A DNA stretch of 64,000 nt, taken from positions 62,001 to 126,000 of the forward strand of contig CAWIOS010000016.1 of assembly GCA_963837815.1 (NCBI GenBank). Reading direction: 5' to 3'. Shown here piece by piece: positions 1-9,056 of the stretch; within the stretch, counting starts at the first letter, position 1; each line of letters begins with the position of its first letter. The notes under the pieces were generated by a model that was not told the origin of the DNA, searched no databases, and saw only the letters and a program-made list of their open reading frames with translations. Source of the DNA: Fen-1273 sp963837815 (GTDB lineage Bacteria > Bacteroidota > Ignavibacteria > UBA10030 > UBA6906). Made by a program: the position numbers and the translations under genes.

Positions 1-429
1 GAGATGATGAGCCGCGATAGCTGTGTTCAGCTGCTGGTACGGGTCGTTTGTGAGGACGGCAATCTCTTACTCAACGTCGGACCGAGAGCTGACGGATCCA
101 TCGAACCGGAGCAGGTGCAGCGATTGAGGGAGGTCGGTAGATTTCTCTCGAAGTATGGCGAGAGCATTTACAGCACCCGCGGCGGAATCTACGATCCCCT
201 GTGGGGCGGAACTACCGTTAGCGATACGGCAATCTATGTGCACGTGCTGAAGGTGCCCCCCGACAGGATGGTCAGCCTTCCGCCGTCTTCCCGAATGGTT
301 GTATCCGCACGATACTTGCGGGATTTCAAGAATGCAACATTTGTGCAGTCGGAAACAATGATCTCGATAACCAACATTGCCGACAAGAAAGACGAACCGG
401 ACTTAGTCCTGAAGCTCACGCTTCGGTAG
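1..429 (+). CDS. Alpha-L-fucosidase (GH29), C-terminal part
   Basis: The frame is open from base 1, so only about the last 142 residues are in the window. The segment GNLLLNVGPRADGSI followed by a short helix and SIYSTRGG is the conserved stretch at the end of the GH29 catalytic barrel. The remainder matches the small beta-sandwich that follows it. GH29 enzymes release terminal alpha-L-fucose by a retaining mechanism; nucleophile and acid/base residues lie upstream and cannot be checked. A GH51 arabinofuranosidase follows 67 bases later on the same strand, consistent with a glycan-utilisation cluster. Family assignment is firm; substrate is not known. Confidence 0.85.
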   Translation, partial: EMMSRDSCVQLLVRVVCEDGNLLLNVGPRADGSIEPEQVQRLREVGRFLSKYGESIYSTRGGIYDPLWGGTTVSDTAIYVHVLKVPPDRMVSLPPSSRMVVSARYLRDFKNATFVQSETMISITNIADKKDEPDLVLKLTLR

Positions 430-496
430 CCATCGTCGGCACAGCCAGTTTTTGCACCAGAGTGCCATCTACGCCTAGAAATCCTGCGGAGCGCCC

Positions 497-2497
497 ATGC
501 CTTTGAAATCCAGAATCCTCCTTCTGCTGCTGATCGTCCCCTTCTCGTTGAGAGCCCAGAGCCCTGCGGCATCGATCGTGCTGGACGCGGGGAACCAGGA
601 ATACCGGATCAGCAGGAACATCTACGGCCAGTTTGCCGAGCACCTCGGTCATCTCGTGTACGGCGGCATCTGGGTGGGACCGGGCTCTGACATACCCAAT
701 ATTCACGGGATCCGCAGGGACGTTGTGGACGCTCTTCGCCGGCTCCGCGTGCCTGTCCTGCGCTGGCCGGGAGGGTGCTTTGCCGATGAGTACCACTGGA
801 TGGACGGCATAGGGCCGACGGGGACGCGCCCGAAGATGGTCAACACGAACTGGGGAAGCGTGACCGAAGACAACAGCTTTGGCACGCACGAATTTCTGGA
901 ACTGTGCAGCCTGATCGGCTGCGAACCATACATCACGGGCAACCTGGGAAGCGGCACCGTGCGAGAGCTTTCCCAGTGGGTGGAGTACGTGAATTCGGAC
1001 AATATCAGCCCGATGACCGAACAGCGTCGGAAGAACGGACGGGAGAAGTCCTGGGGGGTCAGGTACTGGGGTCTCGGCAATGAAAGTTGGGGTTGCGGGG
1101 GCAGGATGGTGCCCGAATACTACGTGTACGAAGCGACGAAATACGGCAATTTTATGCGCGCCTACGGCGACAATACGCTCTTTCGTATCGCATGCGGCCC
1201 GAACGCGGACGACTACGCATGGACCACGACGCTGATGAAGACGATGGGAACGTCGCTCGACGGCCTGTCGCTCCATTACTACTCGTGGGGAACCGCGCGG
1301 ACGGCAACCGATATCGACAGGGCAGGCTGGTTCGACATCATGAAGAAGTCCGCCATGATGGACGAGCTGATCACGAAGCATGCGGCGATCATGGACACCT
1401 ATGACCCCTTGAAGCGTGTTGCGCTGGTCGTCGACGAATGGGGGACGTGGTACAGGGTGGAGCCCGGCACGAACCCCAGCTTCCTCTTCCAGCAGAACAC
1501 CTTGCGCGACGCGCTCGTCGCCGGGATGACACTGAATATTTTCAACAACCACGCCGATCGCGTCCGGATGGCGAACATTGCGCAGGTCGTCAACGTGCTC
1601 CAGGCGATGATTCTGACCGAAGGGAGGAGGATGGTCCTGACCCCCACCTACCACGTCTTCGCGCTGTTCGGGGCGCACCAGGATGCTATGATGGTTCCGG
1701 TGAAGGTGACCTCGAGCATGGCTGTCGTAAACGGTGACAGCCTCCCCGCGGTCAATTGCTCCGCGTCTATTGACAGCCTCGGCGTTGTGCACATCTCGGT
1801 CTGCAACATCGACCCGGATGCGCGGGTTCACGTGGGTATGCACCTGGGACACTTCAAGGCGACAGGCGTGTCGGGCGACATCCTCACGGCTGACCGGATG
1901 AACGCGCACAACACGTTCGATGAGCCCGATGTCGTGCGGCCTCTCAGTTTCACGGGGGCTTCTCTCACCGCAGACGGTCTGGAGGCGGACCTTCCGGCGA
2001 TGTCCGTGGTGATGCTTTCGCTGCATGGAGATGTACTGCTTGAGCCTGCGCCGCCTGTGAAGATCAACAATCCTGTGCCGGGTCTTCACTACAGCTACTT
2101 TGAGACGTCGGCGGATGTGATGCCGGCGTTTTCCATGCTTACGCCAAAGTCCTCCGGGGCGGTGGACAGTGTTACGCTGCCGCGCGAGACACGCGACAGC
2201 AACTTCGGCGTCGTGTACGACGGGTTCATCAAGATTCCGAAACAGGGGGTGTACACGTTCTCGACGACGTCGGATGACGGGAGCGTTCTTGTCATCGACG
2301 GGAAGATGGTCGTCAACAACGACGGCAGGCACGCGCCGCTCGAACGATCGGGAGTCGTACAGCTTCAGTCGGGCTTCCACACATTCCGGTTGCTCTACTT
2401 CCAGGCAGGGGGCGGGTATGATCTGAGCGCCTCGATGGCTGGTCCCGGCATTCGCAACCAGGTCATTCCCTCCGGAATGCTCTTCAGGGAGAAATGA
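497..2497 (+). CDS. Alpha-L-arabinofuranosidase (GH51) with C-terminal PA14-like domain
   Basis: 666 residues. A signal peptide (about residues 1-22, ending SLRAQ) predicts export. The GH51 barrel begins with AEHLGHLVYGGIWVG and RVPVLRWPGGCFADEYHW. The acid/base is Glu196 in GNESWGCGG and the nucleophile Glu314 in VVDEWGTWY, both in the usual GH51 contexts. A beta-sandwich follows, then a segment from about residue 525 (YSYFETSADVMP ... YDGFIKIPKQGVYTFSTTSDDGS) that matches the PA14/chitobiase-like carbohydrate-binding fold. GH51 enzymes release terminal arabinofuranose from arabinan, arabinoxylan or other arabinosylated glycans. It sits between GH29 and a TonB receptor gene. The start follows a GGAG at about base 487. 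Confidence 0.93.
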   Translation: MPLKSRILLLLLIVPFSLRAQSPAASIVLDAGNQEYRISRNIYGQFAEHLGHLVYGGIWVGPGSDIPNIHGIRRDVVDALRRLRVPVLRWPGGCFADEYHWMDGIGPTGTRPKMVNTNWGSVTEDNSFGTHEFLELCSLIGCEPYITGNLGSGTVRELSQWVEYVNSDNISPMTEQRRKNGREKSWGVRYWGLGNESWGCGGRMVPEYYVYEATKYGNFMRAYGDNTLFRIACGPNADDYAWTTTLMKTMGTSLDGLSLHYYSWGTARTATDIDRAGWFDIMKKSAMMDELITKHAAIMDTYDPLKRVALVVDEWGTWYRVEPGTNPSFLFQQNTLRDALVAGMTLNIFNNHADRVRMANIAQVVNVLQAMILTEGRRMVLTPTYHVFALFGAHQDAMMVPVKVTSSMAVVNGDSLPAVNCSASIDSLGVVHISVCNIDPDARVHVGMHLGHFKATGVSGDILTADRMNAHNTFDEPDVVRPLSFTGASLTADGLEADLPAMSVVMLSLHGDVLLEPAPPVKINNPVPGLHYSYFETSADVMPAFSMLTPKSSGAVDSVTLPRETRDSNFGVVYDGFIKIPKQGVYTFSTTSDDGSVLVIDGKMVVNNDGRHAPLERSGVVQLQSGFHTFRLLYFQAGGGYDLSASMAGPGIRNQVIPSGMLFREK

Positions 2498-2592
2498 AAC
2501 GGCTGCCACACGGGAGTTACCGGTGCCCTTACATGCACGGAATCAACAGCTTCCAAAAGATTCTTCCACTGTCATATTACCCTCCGAAATAT

Positions 2593-2669
2593 GAACCGCT
2601 CCATAATTAAAAAAGTCAAGAATTAACTTGACTTTTTGGATCGCCAGCATTATCCTCCTGGAGCGGTTC
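2593..2669. promoter_or_regulatory. Nested inverted repeats with possible terminator or operator role
   Basis: An outer 10-base inverted repeat, GAACCGCTCC (2593-2602) and GGAGCGGTTC (2660-2669), encloses an inner 11-base repeat, AAAAAGTCAAG (2610-2620) and CTTGACTTTTT (2627-2637), with a 6-base loop. The inner hairpin is flanked by A and T runs, as in a bidirectional terminator. The outer arms could be operator half-sites. Both pairings are seen directly; function is inferred. Confidence 0.55.
2628..2656 (+). promoter_or_regulatory. Promoter-like boxes upstream of the TonB receptor gene
   Basis: TTGACT (2628-2633) and TATCCT (2651-2656) are exactly 17 bases apart. The first box lies in the right arm of the inner hairpin, so folding or protein binding there would affect it. 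Bacteroidota often use different promoter sequences, so this is only a candidate. Confidence 0.35.
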
Positions 2670-2814
2670 AGTTTCACACTGCCAATTGTGCGATTTCGGT
2701 AGTTATCACTAGCCATTTCGTACAGTCGATCTCTTGTAGAACGGTTCGGTTCATTCATCCCCTCCCGGGCCAGGTGCTGTGACCCATCTCCTCTCATAAG
2801 CAACAGGTGTTGGC

Positions 2815-5811
2815 ATGAAAGCGTCATCCCTTTTGCGCTTCATTCCTCTGCTTCTCCTCCTCGCACCGTCCGTATCACTTGGCTCGGGCGTACTCAAAGG
2901 TGTCGTCACAGATACCACCACAAAAGAACCGCTCGTGGGAGCGCACGTACTGCTCAAGGGGACGTCGCTCGGGGGCGCAACCGATCTCCTTGGCTCTTAT
3001 GTCGTTCGCTCGATTCCTGCAGGCCACTACACGGTGCGGTGTTCGTACGTCGGCTACGTCACTAAGGAGAAAGAAATCACGATCGCAGACGACGCGACGG
3101 CTGAGCTGAACTTCGCGCTTCTCGTGACGGCGGTACAGGGCTCCGAGGTTGTAATCACCGGACAGGCAACCGGCCAGGTTGCCGCGATCAACCAGCAGAT
3201 TACGTCGAACAAGATTGTCAACGTCATCTCGGAACAAAAGATCAAGGAATTGCCGGACGCGAACGCGGCGGAGGCCATCGGCCGCCTCCCCGGTGTCTCC
3301 GTCGTCCGCTCCGGCGGTGAGGCCAGCCAGATTATCCTCCGCGGCCTCGGTGAGAACATGACCACGATTACCATGGACGGCGTCCAGTTGTCTGCGACAG
3401 ACGTCGACTCGCGTGGTGTCGATCTGAGCACCATCGCCCAGGGATCGCTCTCCGGAATTACGTTGACGAAGGCCATCACCTCGGACATGGACGGGCAGGC
3501 TATCGCCGGCAACGTGAATTTTGTCACGAAGGTCGCACCGGCGACACGTACGATCCAGGCAACGGTGCAGGGAATTTATGACGGGATGGACAAGACGTAC
3601 GGTCAGTACAACGTGTACGGCAACTACGGTGAACGGTTCTTTGATGATGTGTTTGGAGTGCAGGTCTTCGGCAATATTGAGAGGCGGGTCCGCAGCAGTG
3701 AGAACTTCAGTGTATCCTATAACCAGAACGTACCGAGAGGCGGAGTGGAGGACTGGAATATCTCGAGTTTCAGTGTCCAGTACGTTCCGGAAGTCCGCAC
3801 GCGCAAAGGCGGGAAGGTCATTCTGGACGCAAATACGCCTGACAACGGAGTCGTCAAATTCGCCGTCGATTTCAACAGGATGGAGCGGCAGCTGTCATCC
3901 ATGGATCGAAACTACCCGACGCAGTCGGGCGAAGTGAACTACGATTTCACGGGGCAGGATCTCAATACGGATCTCCTGGCGCTGTCCTTGCAGGGAGAGA
4001 ACCACGTGGCGGGTTTCCAGGCGAACTGGTCACTCTCCTTCACCCAGTCTTCGACTGACATGCCCTACGACTTCACCGAGAATTTCGACGAACCGGGGAT
4101 CATTCAAAACGGTGTGACTATCTCGGGCATGAGTACTGTGCCGCAAGCCCTCAGGAAGGGACCGTATGAGGCGATCATTCCGTATGCGCTCAATAATTTC
4201 AGCGTTGCGTTTCTCCAGTACGGATATATCAACACAAGCAACAGTCTGGATCTTCAGAGGACCGCGCTCCTGGATGTCAAAAGGGACTACACGCTGTTCG
4301 ACTACGCAGGGGAGCTTCAATTCGGGGGGAAGTATGTCGCGCACTGGCACCGCAGGAATAGTTCCGCCTTCTTCTCTCCGTACTACAACGGCGTCCAGTT
4401 CAAGTCCTACATGATCAACTCCAGCGGCCAGATCGTGCCGAAGAACTTCGCACAGTACGGGTTCGCCAATCTCCAGCAGCAGGCGGGGCTGATCTCGCTC
4501 ACGAACTTCATCGGCACAGACACCCGGAACATCTTTGGGAAGTATGCACTAAACCCCATCTTCAATGCGGATCGGATGAGGAATTGGTATGATCTCTCCC
4601 GCACAGGGATTGATCCCAGTACCGGCAATACCGAATTCTCTGACAATACTCAGAATGCAGGGACAGATTACGGTGCGATGGAAGATGTCGGCTCCGGGTA
4701 TCTGATGAACACGCTGAACTTCGGGACGTTTGCGACCTTGATTGCCGGGGTTCGTGTGGAGGCGGACAATGACAATTACCAGGCCCTCTACACGCCGCAG
4801 CTCCTTACCAACTTTTCGGTGTTCAACGACACCAGTGCAACCCATACCGAAACGTCTGTTCTTCCGAACGCGCACCTGATTCTGAAGCCGACGGATTTCA
4901 TGAACATCCGGCTCGCCGCGTACAAAGGGATCCTCCGTCCCGATTTCAACTATCGGCTTCCCACCTATGTGATGATCGGAACAGCAGCATATGTGGACAA
5001 TTTTCAGCTAAAGGTCGGCAATCCCATTCTCAAGAACGCGGACGCAAACAACTACGAGCTCAATCTTCAGTTCTTTGGTGAGAAGGTCGGACTTCTCTCG
5101 GTGTCGGGCTTCTACAAGGAGATCAACAATCAGGTTGAGCTCCTCAACGGCGTGCAGGTCTTCGCCGGCAGCAATATTGCGGACAGCATGGGAGTCAAGT
5201 ATCTGGGCGGGAAACGTCCGTTCCAGTCGTTTACGTACCTGTTGACATTCCCGTACAATTCACCGAAACCGACGAAGGTATGGGGATTTGAGGCGGAGCA
5301 GCAGGTGAACTTCCGGTACCTGCCCGGAATGCTGAGCGGCATCACGCTATCGTACAACTTGTCGGTGATGAGGAACGAGACGTGGACCCCGTACGCCAAA
5401 CTCGTGTATGACACGACAATCGTTTTCGGATTTCCCATTGCCAGTCCGAGAGTCGTGCTTGACGAAAAGAAGACGCGCATTTCCAATGCACCGGAATTCT
5501 TCGCGAATGTCACGCTCGGATATGACATCGCCGGATTCTCGGCACGCCTCTCCTACTACCACCAGGGAGAATTCTACGTCTCGTTCTCGAGCGATCAACG
5601 GTCCAACATCCTCCAGCGGCAATTCGAGCGTCTGGACTTGTCGCTCAAGCAGGAAATCTTCGAGAAGCTGGCGGTGGGGATGAACTTCAACAACCTGACA
5701 AACACAACGGAGGGACAAATCCTCGAGGACGTCCCGGACGGCTATCGGGTTGATGTGTCGGCCGTCCGGTACGGCCTGACGGCCGATCTCTGGCTGAGGT
5801 TTACGCTGTAG
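2815..5811 (+). CDS. TonB-dependent outer-membrane receptor (SusC/CirA type)
   Basis: 998 residues. A signal peptide (1 to about 24) is followed by a carboxypeptidase-D regulatory-like domain (about 25-105, LKGVVTDTTTKEPLVGAHV ... DLLGSYVVRSIPAGHYTV). The TonB plug domain (about 130-245) contains ELPDANAAEAIGRLPGVSVVRS and LRGLGENMTTITMDGVQ. The rest is beta-barrel ending in an aromatic strand (YGLTADLWLRFTL). Such receptors import oligosaccharides or chelates across the outer membrane using TonB energy. No SusD-like lipoprotein follows; the next gene is a T9SS-secreted beta-helix-like protein. The neighbours suggest a glycan substrate, but this is inference. The gene is intact. Confidence 0.92.
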   Translation: MKASSLLRFIPLLLLLAPSVSLGSGVLKGVVTDTTTKEPLVGAHVLLKGTSLGGATDLLGSYVVRSIPAGHYTVRCSYVGYVTKEKEITIADDATAELNFALLVTAVQGSEVVITGQATGQVAAINQQITSNKIVNVISEQKIKELPDANAAEAIGRLPGVSVVRSGGEASQIILRGLGENMTTITMDGVQLSATDVDSRGVDLSTIAQGSLSGITLTKAITSDMDGQAIAGNVNFVTKVAPATRTIQATVQGIYDGMDKTYGQYNVYGNYGERFFDDVFGVQVFGNIERRVRSSENFSVSYNQNVPRGGVEDWNISSFSVQYVPEVRTRKGGKVILDANTPDNGVVKFAVDFNRMERQLSSMDRNYPTQSGEVNYDFTGQDLNTDLLALSLQGENHVAGFQANWSLSFTQSSTDMPYDFTENFDEPGIIQNGVTISGMSTVPQALRKGPYEAIIPYALNNFSVAFLQYGYINTSNSLDLQRTALLDVKRDYTLFDYAGELQFGGKYVAHWHRRNSSAFFSPYYNGVQFKSYMINSSGQIVPKNFAQYGFANLQQQAGLISLTNFIGTDTRNIFGKYALNPIFNADRMRNWYDLSRTGIDPSTGNTEFSDNTQNAGTDYGAMEDVGSGYLMNTLNFGTFATLIAGVRVEADNDNYQALYTPQLLTNFSVFNDTSATHTETSVLPNAHLILKPTDFMNIRLAAYKGILRPDFNYRLPTYVMIGTAAYVDNFQLKVGNPILKNADANNYELNLQFFGEKVGLLSVSGFYKEINNQVELLNGVQVFAGSNIADSMGVKYLGGKRPFQSFTYLLTFPYNSPKPTKVWGFEAEQQVNFRYLPGMLSGITLSYNLSVMRNETWTPYAKLVYDTTIVFGFPIASPRVVLDEKKTRISNAPEFFANVTLGYDIAGFSARLSYYHQGEFYVSFSSDQRSNILQRQFERLDLSLKQEIFEKLAVGMNFNNLTNTTEGQILEDVPDGYRVDVSAVRYGLTADLWLRFTL

Positions 5812-5890
5812 CAGCCCCATGAATGGGAAAGCACCATCACTATCCACCATTCACTTACAATCCACATTCACAGTTCAACAGGAGGTTCAC

Positions 5891-7594
5891 ATGAGACGAT
5901 CGGTACGTGCGCTGTTGCCCGTCGTGTTGTTACTGGTGACAGTTGCGACCGAAATGTTCGGTCAGCACAATCTCTTTGTTCCCAGGCCGACGACGGTAAC
6001 GTACATTGATGATATTATCAATGGTGACACGCTTGCCGGCGGTGTACGCAAGGATTCGCTGCGAGTGTATGTTCTTCAGCGCGGCGGTACATGGTTCTGG
6101 GAAAACAGCGTTCAGAACATCGGCTGGAAGCTGACGATTCAGACGGCAGACACTGGTAGCGGTTCGATGCCCAGGATCTACGGTCGTCCGACGCCGGGAA
6201 CGACCTCTGTTCCGTACAATTACGTTATCATGGCGGGACCCCTCTACCTCAGGGGGCTTATGATATGCGGCTACGTCGACGTGGATACGTCGATGCTCAA
6301 CAAGTATGGCGCTCCGGGCCAGTTCTTCTCGCGCTCCAACCCAAGTCCGGATCGGCAGGAGTTTTACGGGAACGTATTCAGCGGCCCCCTCCAGGCGTAC
6401 GTGAGTGCTTTTGGTTCCTGCAGCGTTATCAAGCTTGTGGACAATGTATTTGCCAATGACGGTGTGCCTCCTATCTGGGATCTTGGCAACGGGCGCATCG
6501 TCGATTGCCGCAACGTCTCACTGGACAGCCTCATCCTCGTGAACAACACGCTTGCCTATGGCTTCGACCGTGCGCTCCGCCATCTCAAGAGCGTCGGTCG
6601 TATCGACAACTTCCTCATCGATCACAACACGATCTATGAGAACGGCGGTAGGTATGGTCTGTTTTCGCTGGGTGCCGTTGGGTCGAAGGTGACGATCACG
6701 AACAACCTGCTGATCGATCCGATGGCGTTTGGTGCGGATACGTCAACGTATCGCCAGTATGACTTCGGTGAGGCCGGTGAGTTCGATGCCAACGGGAAGG
6801 TGAAGATGGCATGGATCTACAATATGGCCGGCAAGAACGATTCTCTGCCGGGCAAGAAGGCCACCGTCTGGACCATTGCCAAGAATTACTGGTACGTGAC
6901 CCCGCAGATTCAGACGGCATGGGATTCCATCAACAAAATGGGGTGGGATCTTGGGGTCAACCTTGGCCGGTTTACGACGGACACCATCAGGACCTACATT
7001 GCCGACACGGCAAATGCTTTCATCAAGCTGTCGAGCTTCGCATTCACAAACGTCCCTGCTCCGATGACGTCGGTTATTCTCTATGGGGCAGAGCCGGCTC
7101 CGAACGGGGCGGCCAATCAGGGCTCAGGTGGCAACTGGCCGGGATACGACAGGCGCCTTATCAACTACTATCGCGACACGATGGACTGCAGCTACTCGAC
7201 GTCGTCGCCTGCGTACACCGGCGGAACACTCGGATTCCCGGCGGGAGATCTGAACTGGTTCCCGTCAAAGAAGGCTGCGTGGGTCGTGGCGACGGGCATT
7301 GCTGTAAACCCGGCCATCAACACGGTGCCCGAGGTGTACACGCTGTCGCAGAACTACCCGAACCCCTTTAATCCCGCGACGCAGATCGAGTTTTCGATTC
7401 CGAAGCAGTCGCAGGTCAGCCTGAAGGTGTACAACCTTCTTGGCCAGGAAGTTGCCACACTGGTCAATGGAATGCTCCCGGTTGGACATCACACGGCAAC
7501 CTTCAATGCGTCAAACCTCGCCAGCGGCGCGTACTTCTACACCCTTCGTGCCGGCGATTTTGTCAAGACGGAGAAGATGTTGCTTCTGAAATGA
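5891..7594 (+). CDS. Secreted beta-helix-like protein with T9SS sorting domain
   Basis: 567 residues from the ATG at 5891, chosen because AGGAGG lies just upstream and a clean signal peptide (MRRSVRALLPVVLLLVTVATEMFGQ) starts there; an upstream in-frame ATG has no such signal. The middle has repeated Asn-rich strands (LILVNNTLAYG, FLIDHNTIYENGG, VTITNNLLID) typical of right-handed beta-helix proteins such as pectate-lyase-like folds. Residues from about 479 carry the type A T9SS tail: LSQNYPNPFNPATQIEFSIP, then VYNLLGQEVATLVNG and a final KTEKMLLLK. It should therefore cross the outer membrane and stay on the surface or be released. No catalytic residues can be named. It probably acts with the adjacent TonB receptor. 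Confidence 0.85.
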   Translation: MRRSVRALLPVVLLLVTVATEMFGQHNLFVPRPTTVTYIDDIINGDTLAGGVRKDSLRVYVLQRGGTWFWENSVQNIGWKLTIQTADTGSGSMPRIYGRPTPGTTSVPYNYVIMAGPLYLRGLMICGYVDVDTSMLNKYGAPGQFFSRSNPSPDRQEFYGNVFSGPLQAYVSAFGSCSVIKLVDNVFANDGVPPIWDLGNGRIVDCRNVSLDSLILVNNTLAYGFDRALRHLKSVGRIDNFLIDHNTIYENGGRYGLFSLGAVGSKVTITNNLLIDPMAFGADTSTYRQYDFGEAGEFDANGKVKMAWIYNMAGKNDSLPGKKATVWTIAKNYWYVTPQIQTAWDSINKMGWDLGVNLGRFTTDTIRTYIADTANAFIKLSSFAFTNVPAPMTSVILYGAEPAPNGAANQGSGGNWPGYDRRLINYYRDTMDCSYSTSSPAYTGGTLGFPAGDLNWFPSKKAAWVVATGIAVNPAINTVPEVYTLSQNYPNPFNPATQIEFSIPKQSQVSLKVYNLLGQEVATLVNGMLPVGHHTATFNASNLASGAYFYTLRAGDFVKTEKMLLLK

Positions 7595-7614
7595 GGGGGA
7601 TTGCTTCGCTGCGC

Positions 7615-7660
7615 TCGCAGTGACGGCCCGATGTCACTGCGAGGGGCACCCTCGGTGCCC
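7615..7660. repeat. REP-like palindromic repeat
   Basis: TCGCAGTGAC (7615-7624) and GTCACTGCGA (7633-7642) form a perfect 10-base inverted repeat with an 8-base loop. A second hairpin follows at once: GGGCACC (7644-7650), loop CTC, GGTGCCC (7654-7660). The preceding GGATTGCTTCGCTGCGC resembles the dispersed GTCATTGCGAGGAGC-type palindromes seen between genes in many bacterial genomes. Copy number cannot be judged from one window. Confidence 0.6.
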
Positions 7661-7681
7661 GAAGCACCCTGCACGAGACGG

Positions 7682-7707
7682 GGAGGGGCGCCGTCAGGCG
7701 CCCCTCC
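7682..7707 (+). terminator. Strong GC hairpin, possible terminator
   Basis: GGAGGGGCGCC (7682-7692) pairs perfectly with GGCGCCCCTCC (7697-7707) across the loop GTCA. No U-tract follows, so it is either a terminator of another kind or an mRNA-stabilising element ending the receptor/T9SS unit. Confidence 0.45.
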
Positions 7708-7748
7708 TGCAGTCTCATCCGGTGTGGGTCATGCAACGCGGAAAAGGG

Positions 7749-7777
7749 TTTACAGCAAGCACAAATTTTGGTACTTT
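7749..7777 (+). promoter_or_regulatory. Candidate promoter of the inositol operon
   Basis: TTTACA (7749-7754) and TACTTT (7772-7777) are spaced by 17 bases in an A/T-rich stretch that ends 32 bases before the GTG of the lacI-type gene. It is the only good promoter-like sequence before the iol genes. Confidence 0.4.
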
Positions 7778-7809
7778 AACAAATTGAGGATCACGCGGGA
7801 GACAGTCAA

Positions 7810-8860
7810 GTGAGAGTCACCATCTCCGAGATAGCACGGCTTGCGAACATTTCCAAATCGTCCGTGTCGCTTGTCATCAACAACAAACCCGGCGTCTCCG
7901 CGAGGACCAGGGCGAAAGTCCTGGAGATAATGTCGAAGTACCAGTACAATCCGAACCCGTTTGCCCAGTCGCTGGCGGGGAAGGATACCAAGAGTATCGG
8001 TCTCATCATCAAGGAAATCGACAACCCCTATTTTGCCCGGCTGATGCGCGGCGTTTACGAGGCGTGCTCCCGCCTGGGCTATTCCGTGCTCCTCGGAAGT
8101 TCTGAACACCTTCCGGCGAAAGAGACAGAGATCATCAGGACCATGGTCAGCAAGCGTGTGGACGGTCTCATCATCTCGCCCCTGCAGGGGGACGGCTTCC
8201 AGGTTTCCTCTCTTGCCGATCTTCTGAGGGACAGCTATCCGCTGGTGATTCTCGGTACCGTGGCGAGCGAGGCGGTCACCATCGTCGACATCGACAACCA
8301 GAAGGCCGCCTATGATGCGGTCTCATTCCTGATCGGCAAGGGCCACACGAGGATAGCCCATTTTGCGGGCCCCGTGCACACGGGCCACGGGCTGCGGAGG
8401 CTGGAAGGGTACAGGCAGGCGCTCGTCGACCACGACATCCGCGTGGATCAGAGCCTGGTCGTGCCGGTAGAGCCGTACGTGCTGAACGGCTACCAGGCAG
8501 GGAAGGAGATGTTCGCAAAAGCCGCGCAGGCGCCGTCGGCGGTGTTCTGCTATAATGACCTGGTCGCCATCGGTCTGATGAAGGCGCTCAGGGAACTGGG
8601 AGTGGACGTGCCGGGAAGCGTGTCCGTCATGGGCTTCGACAATATCGAGATCGACGAGTACCTCTGGATTCCTCTCACTACCGTGCAGATGCCCGCGTAC
8701 GACATCGGCCGAGCGCGCGGCCGAACTGCTCGTTGCGCGGATCGGAGATTCCGCACATTCCCGCGGCGAGCACGTGATCCTGGAACACACGATCATTGAG
8801 CGGGCCTCGGTCGCAAAGAAGACCGCCGCGATGCCTCAATTCACCTCCGCACGGACATGA
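7810..8860 (+). CDS. LacI-family transcriptional regulator (one frameshift)
   Basis: The start is GTG at 7810, after a purine-rich stretch. Residues 3-50 are the LacI helix-turn-helix and hinge region (ISEIARLANISKSSVSLVIN, then KYQYNPNPFAQSLAG). The periplasmic-binding-protein-like sensor domain follows (IGLIIKEIDNPYFARLMRGV, VDGLIISPLQ, VMGFDNIEIDEYLWIPLTTVQMP). An extra C at 8709-8710 shifts the frame after MPAYDIG. The next frame continues ERAAELLVARIGDS and ends HTIIERASVAKKTAAMPQFTSART at 8860, the expected C-terminus. It stands first in front of the inositol genes and is likely their ligand-responsive regulator. Its effector could be inositol or a pathway intermediate, but this is not shown. 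Confidence 0.88.
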
Positions 8861-9056
8861 AGGCAGGTGCTGCGATACTCTTGTGCCGCTGCACCGCCGT
8901 GCTCCTCTCCCGTGGTCAAGATCAATCCTGCTTCCGCTATGCCCTGCCGATTCTGACACAACCGGGAGGTTGCCTCACCTTGCGATTACAGGTTGACGCT
9001 GACGCTCGCCGTGCAGAACGCGCCGCTCGGGACCTTGTGCGCGAAGGGGGAAGTGC

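Larger units (their letters stand above)
2498..2814. other. Intergenic region between GH51 and the TonB receptor gene
   Basis: 317 bases without a coding frame. It is A/T-richer than its flanks and holds a nested pair of inverted repeats and a promoter-like pair of boxes, listed separately. Nothing else is recognisable between about 2670 and 2814. Confidence 0.7.

Noticed and set aside
416..2509. A 697-codon open frame on the minus strand across the GH51 gene, and similar long minus-strand frames at 31901-34408, 40919-42886 and 46505-48772
   Set aside because: They are Arg/His/Pro-rich mirror frames of well-conserved plus-strand genes in G+C-rich DNA, with no recognisable domain or ribosome site.
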